Positions 33,382 through 40,256 of a stretch of DNA of 64,000 bases are shown piece after piece. The translations under genes were made by a program, and so were the position numbers. The number at the start of each line of letters is the position of its first letter. Within the stretch, counting starts at the first letter, position 1. Source of the stretch: Thermomonospora echinospora (GTDB lineage Bacteria; Actinomycetota; Actinomycetes; Streptosporangiales; Streptosporangiaceae); assembly GCF_900108175.1 (NCBI RefSeq), contig NZ_FNVO01000003.1, positions 372,001-436,000 on the forward strand. The letters run 5' to 3'. The notes beneath the pieces are model-generated. The model saw nothing but the letters and a program-made list of their open reading frames with translations, did not search any database and had not been told where the DNA came from.

Positions 33382-34332
33382 TCAGAGTGCGCCGTGCGGA
33401 GGGATCGCCCACTCCAGCGTCGCCATGGCGCTGGCCAGTTTCATCCGGGCCTGGGACCAGGCGATGGAACGGGGACCGTCCAGCACCGCGCCCGCGACCT
33501 CCTCGCCGCGGTGAGCGGGCAGGTCGTGCATGAACAGGGCGTTGGGCCAGCGGTCCAGAAATGCCTCGTCCACATAGAACGGCCGGAACGTCTCACGCCA
33601 CGATGCGGCGGCCTTGCTCGTGCCCGTGGTCTGCCAGCGGGTGGTGTAGACGACGTCGACCTCGGCGGGGAGTTCCTCGGCGGAGTGGGTCTCGGTGATC
33701 GCCCCGCCCGATGCCAGGCCGGGCGGCAGCCCGTACCCGGGCGGTGTGTAGAAGGTGATCGAGACCTCCGGGATGTGGGCCAGCCCCTGGGCGAGCGCGG
33801 TGGCGGTGTTGTTGCCCTCGCCGACATAGAGCACCCGTATGCCGGAGAGGTCGCCCCGATGCAGGAGCAGTGTGGCGAGGTCGCAGATGCCTTGGGTGGG
33901 GTGCTCCTCGGCGGCCATGGCGTTCAGCACCGGCAGGCAGCCCGCGCGGGACAGCTCCCGCAGTTCGTGCACGGGCCCGGCGGTGCGCGCCACGAGCGCG
34001 TCCAGCATGGCTCCGAAGATCCTGCCGGTGTCCTCCAGGGACTCCCCGGTGTTGGTCTGCAGGTCCTGCGGGCCGAAGGCGATCGGGGTCCCGCCCAGGC
34101 GGGCCGTGCCGACGGTGAATGCGGTACGTGTCCGCGTCGAGGTCCTGGTGAACAAGATGCCGACGAAACGGCCCGCCAGCGGGACGTCGTGGAGGTCAGG
34201 TCTGCGGTACAGCGCGACCGAGCGTTCCACCAGATGCCGCACGGTGGCCTCGTCCACGTCACCGAGCGAGAACAGCCCCCGTGCCGGGCGCCTCGCGGGC
34301 GCGCTGCGCAGTGGCCGGTCGAGCGTGGTCAT
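33382..34332 (-). CDS. Ornithine/aspartate-carbamoyltransferase-family enzyme with altered acceptor motif
   Basis: 316 aa, normal length for the family. AAGGAG precedes the ATG. The carbamoyl-phosphate half is intact: STRTRTAF, then HPTQGICD. The amino-acid half differs: the ornithine-binding HCLP motif reads HDLPAHRGEEV (Cys to Asp), and the SMG loop is replaced by YTTRWQTTGTS, which recalls the TRxQ of aspartate carbamoyltransferase. It should transfer a carbamoyl group, but probably not to ornithine. Last gene of a five-gene operon with an SbnA-like enzyme, two methyltransferases and an exporter, so the acceptor may be a pathway intermediate such as a 2,3-diaminopropionate derivative (inference). 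A housekeeping argF would normally sit with other arg genes, which are absent here. Confidence 0.85.
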   Translation of the reverse strand: MTTLDRPLRSAPARRPARGLFSLGDVDEATVRHLVERSVALYRRPDLHDVPLAGRFVGILFTRTSTRTRTAFTVGTARLGGTPIAFGPQDLQTNTGESLEDTGRIFGAMLDALVARTAGPVHELRELSRAGCLPVLNAMAAEEHPTQGICDLATLLLHRGDLSGIRVLYVGEGNNTATALAQGLAHIPEVSITFYTPPGYGLPPGLASGGAITETHSAEELPAEVDVVYTTRWQTTGTSKAAASWRETFRPFYVDEAFLDRWPNALFMHDLPAHRGEEVAGAVLDGPRSIAWSQARMKLASAMATLEWAIPPHGAL

Positions 34333-34383
34333 GGATGCGTCAACTCCTTGCGTGGCGCGCCCGCGAGGGCGGGGCCGGACAGG

Positions 34384-35199
34384 TCAGGGCCGCTCGCAGC
34401 TCAGGATGAAGCTCATCGGCGGGCGGACGGGGAACCGCTCGGCCTCCCGGTAGCCGATGGAGTTGTCGTGGTCGAACTCGGCGAAGTGGCGGATCTGCAA
34501 CCCCGCGCCGATCACCGCCTGGAAGATGTCCGACAGGGTGTAGTGGTACCAGTAGACCTGCTCGCGGCCGTACTTCTCGCCCGAGTAGTAGTCCAGCCCC
34601 GAGTCCCAGGCCACCGGCTCGTCCATGAAGTACGGGTAGTGCAGGTCGAGGGGCTCGTCTCGTCGCCTGTCGCGGTCGGGCTTGAACATCTCCAGGAAGG
34701 GGTGCGTCTCGTAGAGCACCACCTGCCCCCCGGGACGGACGACCCGGCGGGCCGCGTCGAAGTAGCCGGGCAGGTCGGGCATCCAGCACAGTGCCCCGGC
34801 GGTCAGGAACAGCAGGTCGGCCGTCGCGTCGTACCGGGAGGGGACCTGGTAGATGTCGGTCTCCACGAACTCCGCCTCCACCTGGGCGGCGGCCGTGAGG
34901 CGGCGGGCCTGCCGGACGAACTCGGAGGAGAAGTCGAAGCCGAGGCCGCTGCGGGCGCCGAGCTGGATCGCCGACAGCAGTTCCCGCCCGTTGTTGCAGT
35001 TGAACTGGGCGAGGACCTTGCCCTCCAGGCCCAGTGATCGCAGGTGGTCGCGGAACACCGGGTCGATGTAGTGGCCGGGGTCCGCGGCGAGGTGACGCCG
35101 GGTGTCTTCGAAGTTCTGTTCCGCGTGGCGCGGGGCCACCTCGTTCCAGGCCCGCCTGTTCTGCGCGATGACGGTGTCCGAGGGGGTGCCGATCTTCAT
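34384..35199 (-). CDS. Class I SAM-dependent methyltransferase
   Basis: 271 aa from the ATG at 35199 (AAAGGAA upstream). Rossmann-fold motifs: motif I reads VLAQFNCNNGRELLSAIQLG, unusual in having Asn in place of the glycines; LGFDFSSEFVRQARR is motif II, LLFLTAGALCWMPDL motif IV and RVVRPGGQVVLYETHPFLEM the post-motif. The C-terminal half (about 190-271) has many aromatic residues (YYSGEKYGREQVYWYHYTLS) that could line the acceptor pocket. Second-last gene of the carbamoyltransferase operon, 37 bases after the other methyltransferase. N-, O- or C-methylation cannot be told apart. Confidence 0.85.
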   Translation of the reverse strand: MKIGTPSDTVIAQNRRAWNEVAPRHAEQNFEDTRRHLAADPGHYIDPVFRDHLRSLGLEGKVLAQFNCNNGRELLSAIQLGARSGLGFDFSSEFVRQARRLTAAAQVEAEFVETDIYQVPSRYDATADLLFLTAGALCWMPDLPGYFDAARRVVRPGGQVVLYETHPFLEMFKPDRDRRRDEPLDLHYPYFMDEPVAWDSGLDYYSGEKYGREQVYWYHYTLSDIFQAVIGAGLQIRHFAEFDHDNSIGYREAERFPVRPPMSFILSCERP

Positions 35200-35236
35200 T
35201 GGGGGGTTCCTTTCTTGGACCGGTCGTGGGTCGGGG

Positions 35237-36172
35237 TCAGGTGCTCCACTGCTGGTGCAGGGGGTCGGGGAGAAGACGGGATGCCAGGTGCCGGGGGATC
35301 TCCCGGGACCAGAACGGCTCCAGGGGAAGGCGCCGGGCGAATTCGGCGGGCCGGGAGATGTAGCAGCGGGTGTACAGGTAGCCGGTCTTCCTCTCGGCGG
35401 CCGAATCACTGCCGGCTCTCCGGTTGAAGGCCAGGGTGGCCTCGCGTTCGACCGGCGAGTTGAACCGCCGGTGCGGGAACAGGACGGGCGCGGTCTCGGT
35501 CACCAGCCCGAATTCCCGCAGCAGGGCGGCGGTGGGCGTGTAGTCGATGGGGGTGAGCGCGAAGTTGCACACCCACGGCACGCCCCGGTCGTTGTCGGAG
35601 GCTGTGACCAGGCGGCCCATCGTGCGCTCGGAGATGTAGCCGTAGACGCCGCTGGACAGGACGACGTCGCAGCCCGCGACGTCGTCGCGGGCGTCGGCGG
35701 GGACGTCCCGGCGTTCCAGGTCGGCCAGCACCGACCGGTCCTGGACACCGGTCCGGCGGCAAAAGTCGATCGCGTTCGGGCTGACGTCGAACCCGATGAC
35801 GTCCACGGGGCGCTGTCCGGTGGCCCGGCCCGCGAGCATGCCGGGCAGGTCGGCATCCGGCAGTCCGCCGTCCAGGACGGTGGCGCTGAGCCGGCGGTAC
35901 CCCATGCGGTGTTTGAGCAGGAGGGCGTTGATGCCGTAGGAGCATCCGACGTCGACCACGCGGACGCGCGGAGCGCCGCGGGCCTTGCCGGCCATATCGA
36001 CCAGCGCCGCGATGAAGTGCTCGATGTGGTAGGGAACGCAGTAGTTCAGCTCCCGGTAGACGCGCATCAGCGGTCGCGGTGACGGATCGTTGTAGACGGC
36101 GGTGAAGTCGTACTTGGCCTTGATGAAGTCCTCGTCCTCGGCCGCCGGCCGGGTCGTGTGGGTGTCTGCCAT
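35237..36172 (-). CDS. SAM-dependent methyltransferase-like protein
   Basis: 311 aa; a good CAGGAGA site precedes the ATG. The SAM-binding signature is RVRVVDVGCSYGINALLLKH, followed by DVIGFDVSPNAIDFCRRTGV and a later GCDVVLSSGVYGYI. The family is hard to place: it is longer than minimal methyltransferases, and its C-terminal part (about 210-311) carries a Tyr/Arg-rich stretch. It lies 15 bases after the SbnA-like gene, so cotranscription is very likely. With the next gene it gives two methylation steps, or one methyltransferase plus a SAM-fold enzyme of another function. Confidence 0.78.
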   Translation of the reverse strand: MADTHTTRPAAEDEDFIKAKYDFTAVYNDPSPRPLMRVYRELNYCVPYHIEHFIAALVDMAGKARGAPRVRVVDVGCSYGINALLLKHRMGYRRLSATVLDGGLPDADLPGMLAGRATGQRPVDVIGFDVSPNAIDFCRRTGVQDRSVLADLERRDVPADARDDVAGCDVVLSSGVYGYISERTMGRLVTASDNDRGVPWVCNFALTPIDYTPTAALLREFGLVTETAPVLFPHRRFNSPVEREATLAFNRRAGSDSAAERKTGYLYTRCYISRPAEFARRLPLEPFWSREIPRHLASRLLPDPLHQQWST

Positions 36173-36187
36173 CAGTCCATCTCCTGT

Positions 36188-37159
36188 CTAGAGGGCCGGC
36201 CGTGTCGGCCGGGTGCCGTCCAGCCCGTACTTCTCGTCCACCCAGGCGTCGGAGTAGACGGTGTCGAGGTACCGGTCGCCGAGGTCGGGCGAGATCGCCA
36301 CCACCACCGCGTCGTGGGAGAAGCGGCCGGCGTAGCGGCGCACGCCCGCCAGGACCGAACCGGTGGAGCCGCCGACGAGCAGCCCGTACCGGACGGCGAC
36401 CTCCCGGCAGGTCTCGACCGCCTCCGGCTCCTCGATGAACAGCACGTCGTCCATGTCCTCGGGCCGCGCGATCTCGGGGCGGCGGCTGGTGCCGAGCCCG
36501 GGGATATGGCGTGAACGCGGCGTGTCCCCGAACGTGACCGACCCGGCCGCGTCGACGGCGATGATCCGGGTGCCGGGAGACCGCCGCCGGAAGAGCTGTG
36601 CGCAGCCCATCAGTGTCCCGGTGGTGCCCGCGCCCGCGAACAGGAAGTCGACGCGGCCGAACTCGCGCAGGATCGCCGCGGCGGTGGTGTCGCGGTGGAC
36701 GTCCCGGTTGGCGAGGTTGGCGTACTGGTTGGGCCACACCAAAGAGGGGTCTTCGCGCAGACGCTCCTGGATGTACCTGATCCGCTCGCCCAGGTAGCCG
36801 TGGTGCCGGTCGCGCCGTGTCACGATCACCACCTCGGCGCCCAGACGGTGCATCGCGGTGATGTGGGCCGCCTGGGCGTTCTGGTCGGTCACGCAGGTGA
36901 ACCGGTAGCCGCGGGCCGCCGCCAGCATGCTCAGCGCGACGCCCAGGTTGCCGGAGGAGGACTCGATGACCCGGCCGCCGGACAGCAGCCGGCCGCTGGC
37001 CTCGGCATCGTCGATCAGGGCCACCGCGGTCTTCAGCTTGACCGAACCGGCCGGGTTGAGCCCTTCCAGCTTCAGCGCCAGATCGGTGCCGTGCGCGAAG
37101 CCGTCGAGTTTGAGGAAGATGTCGTCCAGGACGATGTCGTGGGGGGCCTCGAACAGCAT
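36188..37159 (-). CDS. SbnA/cysteine-synthase-like PLP enzyme (beta-replacement)
   Basis: 323 aa, fold-type II. The PLP Lys lies in NPAGSVKLKTA (the common cysteine synthase form is SVKDR). The substrate loop is ESSSGNLGVAL, the phosphate-binding loop FAGAGTTGTLMG, and the PLP N1 Ser is in VGGSTGSVLAG. The C-terminal SPDLGDRYLDTVYSDAW is the signature I associate with SbnA/VioB-type 2,3-diaminopropionate synthases. Expected reaction: replacement of the beta-substituent of O-phospho- or O-acetylserine by an amine. The SbnB-type dehydrogenase that normally releases diaminopropionate is not in the window. Second gene of the operon. Confidence 0.86.
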   Translation of the reverse strand: MLFEAPHDIVLDDIFLKLDGFAHGTDLALKLEGLNPAGSVKLKTAVALIDDAEASGRLLSGGRVIESSSGNLGVALSMLAAARGYRFTCVTDQNAQAAHITAMHRLGAEVVIVTRRDRHHGYLGERIRYIQERLREDPSLVWPNQYANLANRDVHRDTTAAAILREFGRVDFLFAGAGTTGTLMGCAQLFRRRSPGTRIIAVDAAGSVTFGDTPRSRHIPGLGTSRRPEIARPEDMDDVLFIEEPEAVETCREVAVRYGLLVGGSTGSVLAGVRRYAGRFSHDAVVVAISPDLGDRYLDTVYSDAWVDEKYGLDGTRPTRPAL

Positions 37160-37198
37160 GGCGTTGCCCTGCGCTCCTTCCGGGCTGGAGGTCGGGGG

Positions 37199-38431
37199 TC
37201 AGCAGAGATGGTCGGAGGAGGGCCGGGGCCGCGAGCGCGCCGCCGCCGCGCCCAGCGTGACGGCGACCGCCAGGAAGATCAGCGTGAAGGTCAGGGGGAA
37301 GCCGCCGGGTCCCAGCAGCCGCATGGAGGTGCCGATGACGGGCGGCCCGATCATGCCTCCGACGCCCCACAGCGCCCCGAACGCGGCGCTGCCGGCGACC
37401 AGGGCCGGGCCGTAGAAGCGCTCACCGAGGATCACCAGGCTCAGCGTGTAGATGGCGTAGTAGGCGCCGCCCCACACGAAGACCAGCGCCCCGAAGGCCC
37501 CGGGCGAGTGCACTCCCACCGGCAGCAGGGCCGCGCACACGGCGGTGAGGAGGGCGCAGGCCGCCAGCATGACGGGCCGGGAGATGCGGTCGGCCAGCCA
37601 GCCGATCGGGTACATCAGGGCGATGCTGCCGCTGATCATGGTGACCAGTGCCAGGTTCGCGCCGTCTTCCGACAGCCCTTCGCGCAGCGCGTACAGCGGC
37701 AGCAGCGACATGGCGCCCTGGTCGGCGAACGCCGCCGCGCCCACGCACAGCAGCAGCAGCGGCGCCAGCGGCAGGAACGCGCGCAGCCGCATCCCCTCCT
37801 CCTGCCGTCCTCTGGACGGCAGCGACCCGCGGGTGAGCATGAGCGGCAGCAGGGCCGCGATCGGGCAGCACGCCCCGAGCAGGAAGGGGGCCCACCCGCG
37901 GGTGCCGACGAGGGTCAGCAGCGCGGGGCCCACCGCGAAGCCGACCGACAGCAACGCCGAGTACAGGCCCAGGATCCGACCGCGCAGGCGTTCGGGCGCC
38001 AGTTCGTTGATCCAGGTGTCGGTGGTCACGAAGATGCAGGCCAGAAAGAAACCGATGGCCAGCCGCAATGGCAGCCAGGGCAACGGATGGCGGACCGCCC
38101 CTATCGCCAGTAGGCACCCGGCCACCGTGACCAGGCTCACCACCGCGACCCGATAGGCCCCTAGCCGCCGCACCAAAGGAGACGCCGCCGGGGCCGCCAG
38201 CAGCATTCCCAGCGGCATCATCGCCGCATTGAGGCCGTTGAGCCCCTCGGAAACCCCGCCCCTGTCGAGCAGGACGGCCAGCAACGGATATGTCAGGCCC
38301 TGCATCACCGTGAACACGCTCGCGCTGAGGGCGACGGCGACGATGGCGGGCCATACCGCGCGCCGTGGCCGGACGTCATGCGAGTCGTCGGCGAGGGCCA
38401 CAGGGGAGTCTTCGGGATCGTCCGATCTCAT
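37199..38431 (-). CDS. MFS transporter, likely exporter of the operon product
   Basis: 410 aa with about 12 hydrophobic helices. MFS marks include the loop between helices 2 and 3 (SPLVRRLGAYRVAV) and the RGRILGLYSALLSVGFAVGP stretch in the middle. It resembles YfkF/YcaD-like sugar or drug efflux proteins. It is the first gene of the operon, 39 bases before the SbnA-like gene, and divergent from nothing nearby. Export of, or self-protection against, the product is the natural role; this is inference from position. Confidence 0.88.
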   Translation of the reverse strand: MRSDDPEDSPVALADDSHDVRPRRAVWPAIVAVALSASVFTVMQGLTYPLLAVLLDRGGVSEGLNGLNAAMMPLGMLLAAPAASPLVRRLGAYRVAVVSLVTVAGCLLAIGAVRHPLPWLPLRLAIGFFLACIFVTTDTWINELAPERLRGRILGLYSALLSVGFAVGPALLTLVGTRGWAPFLLGACCPIAALLPLMLTRGSLPSRGRQEEGMRLRAFLPLAPLLLLCVGAAAFADQGAMSLLPLYALREGLSEDGANLALVTMISGSIALMYPIGWLADRISRPVMLAACALLTAVCAALLPVGVHSPGAFGALVFVWGGAYYAIYTLSLVILGERFYGPALVAGSAAFGALWGVGGMIGPPVIGTSMRLLGPGGFPLTFTLIFLAVAVTLGAAAARSRPRPSSDHLC

Positions 38432-39195
38432 GCTGCCGTCCCATTGTCCGGTGGCGGAACACGGTCGCGCGGCCCCTACCCGAGGACTTCTCCGAAAAAC
38501 CGGCTACAAAGGTAGGCAAGCTTGGGCCAAGGGCGGCCGACCAGCCCTCCAAGCATGTCGATCATGGAATATTTTATCTGTTCTTTACCGGAGTCGATAT
38601 CGGCGTTTCGAAGATCCCGCCATCCGGAGTCGATGGCCGATTACGAGGGATGACCGAAATGCGCCAAGAAGAGGCTGCGCAGCGCTCTGGGAGCGAGCAG
38701 GTCGGGGTTTCGGCGGCAGGCCGCAGTACAGATCGCAGGACCGAATTGTGATGGGAACTGGCGTCGGGACGACAGCCCGGGGCGATGCGGTTCCAGGACC
38801 GGACAGGGCCGCTCTCCTATCCGGTCAGCCCCTTTCCGGCGCATTCCGGGTGCTCCGTCGCCGCCTCGGGCGATCCAGAGGATCTGAACCGCCTCAACCG
38901 AAGCGGCACGCCGCCGGGTACGGCAAACCATCCGGCCCGTGCGATTCCGCTCCAACCCCCGCATCATGGGCGTGACCTCCGGCGCCTCCCTCGGCGTGGT
39001 CGTTCGGCCGTGTGCGGCTGCCGGCGGCCGCGTCCGCCATCGTCCTCACCGGCGCGGCGGTCGCCGCCGGGCCGATCGGGTTCGTGGGGCCGGCCGTGCC
39101 GACAGGCCCGAATCGGCCCGACCACGACAAGCGCGGGTCGAGGGTCGGCCCGACCGCCGGACGGACCGGCCCGCCGATCGGTGTCGCGGTCTCCG
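38432..39195. other. 764-base region without a recognisable gene
   Basis: Contains an A+T-rich patch unusual for this window (GGAATATTTTATCTGTTCTT near 38565-38584), likely promoter DNA for the minus-strand MFS-led operon. Short open frames on both strands lack the local codon bias and any recognisable motif. It may include remnants of a decayed gene or the edge of an acquired segment. Confidence 0.5.
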
Positions 39196-40134
39196 CTAGA
39201 GCTGGGGGTCGGGGCCGTCGGCGCGGCGTTCGGCGAGGAAGCGCTCGAACTCGGCGCCGAGTTCGTCGGCGGTGGGCATGTCCTTGTCCTCGGCCAGCAG
39301 GCTCTCGCGTTCGGTAGCGCCGGCGAAGGCGTCGTACTGCTGTTCCAGGGCGCGCACCACCTTCTCGACCTCGTCGTTGCCGTTGACCTGCTCGGCGATC
39401 TCGGCCTCGGTGCGGACGGCCGCCTCGCGCAGGGCGTCCGAGGGCAGCACCAGGCCGGTGCAGCCGATGACGGCGTCCAGGGCGGCCACGGCGGCGGTGG
39501 GGTAGGTGGACTGGGCCAGGTAGTGCGGGACGTGCACGGCGTAGCCGATGGCGTCGTGACCGGCCTCGCCCAGCCGGAACTCCAGCAGTGCGGCGGCGCT
39601 GCCGGGCACCTGGACGCGGTCGAAGAAGGACGTGCGGTTGACCAACTCGGGACGGGTGGCGTGCGCGGTCAGGCCCACGGGACGGGTGTGCGGCACGCCC
39701 ATCGGGATGCCGTGGAAGGTGACCGCCAGGCCGACGCCGAGCCGTTCCACCAGGGAGCGGACGGCGGCGGTGAAGCCATCCCACAGCCGGTCGGGCTCGG
39801 GGCCGGTGAGGAACAGGAAGGGACTGCCGGCCTCGTCGTGGACCAGGTGGACGACCAGCTCGGGGGCCTCGTAGTCCGACCAGTGGTCGCGGTCGAAGGT
39901 CATCGGCGGACGGCGCGCCCGGTAGTCGATCAGGGCGTCGACGTCGAACCGGGCGATCACCCGGTGCTCCAGGGAGTCCAGGAGGTGCTCGCGCACGAGC
40001 TGGCCGACCGACCCGGCGTCCACGAAGCCGTCCAGGCTGTAGAGCAGGACGGGCCCGGTCATCTCCGGAACGTCCCCGGAAAGCTCGTACAGGTCCTCAG
40101 GGTTGCGCACCGTCTCCCCCACCTCGTCCGGCAT
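39196..40134 (-). CDS. PAC2-family (proteasome assembly chaperone-like) protein
   Basis: 312 aa from the ATG at 40134. PAC2 hallmarks: GPVLLYSLDGFVDAGSVGQL near the start, RFDVDALIDYRARRPPM, FLFLTGPEPDRLWDGF and GIPMGVPHTRP in the middle. The acidic helical tail begins TEAEIAEQVNGNDEVEKVVR. Actinobacteria carry such proteins (Rv2125-like) near cofactor or proteasome genes; their role is not established. Here it stands alone, 122 bases from the divergent NB-ARC/TPR gene. Confidence 0.88.
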   Translation of the reverse strand: MPDEVGETVRNPEDLYELSGDVPEMTGPVLLYSLDGFVDAGSVGQLVREHLLDSLEHRVIARFDVDALIDYRARRPPMTFDRDHWSDYEAPELVVHLVHDEAGSPFLFLTGPEPDRLWDGFTAAVRSLVERLGVGLAVTFHGIPMGVPHTRPVGLTAHATRPELVNRTSFFDRVQVPGSAAALLEFRLGEAGHDAIGYAVHVPHYLAQSTYPTAAVAALDAVIGCTGLVLPSDALREAAVRTEAEIAEQVNGNDEVEKVVRALEQQYDAFAGATERESLLAEDKDMPTADELGAEFERFLAERRADGPDPQL

Positions 40135-40256
40135 TACTGATCCCCAACATAGGACATCACGAGATTCATCCCCGCCCTTGACCGCTACTTGCCGGAATCG
40201 CCGCATGCCCTTGCCGCGCCCCCGGGACGGGGGTGCAATGGGGCGGGAGGCGACGC

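Noticed and set aside
33382-34332. Housekeeping ornithine carbamoyltransferase argF
   Set aside because: The acceptor Cys and the SMG loop are changed, and no arginine genes are adjacent, although carbamoyl transfer itself is still likely.
36188-37159. Housekeeping cysteine synthase
   Set aside because: The KLK after the PLP-lysine motif and the C-terminal RYLDTVYSDAW point to the SbnA-type group, and there is no cysE nearby.
33004-38431. Integrated mobile element at tRNA-Val
   Set aside because: No integrase, transposase, plasmid gene or second attachment copy was found. The idea is kept only as a question in the findings.
38641-38967. Possible minus-strand gene of 108 codons
   Set aside because: Its composition is Arg-rich without the local codon bias or a ribosome site, and no family is recognisable.
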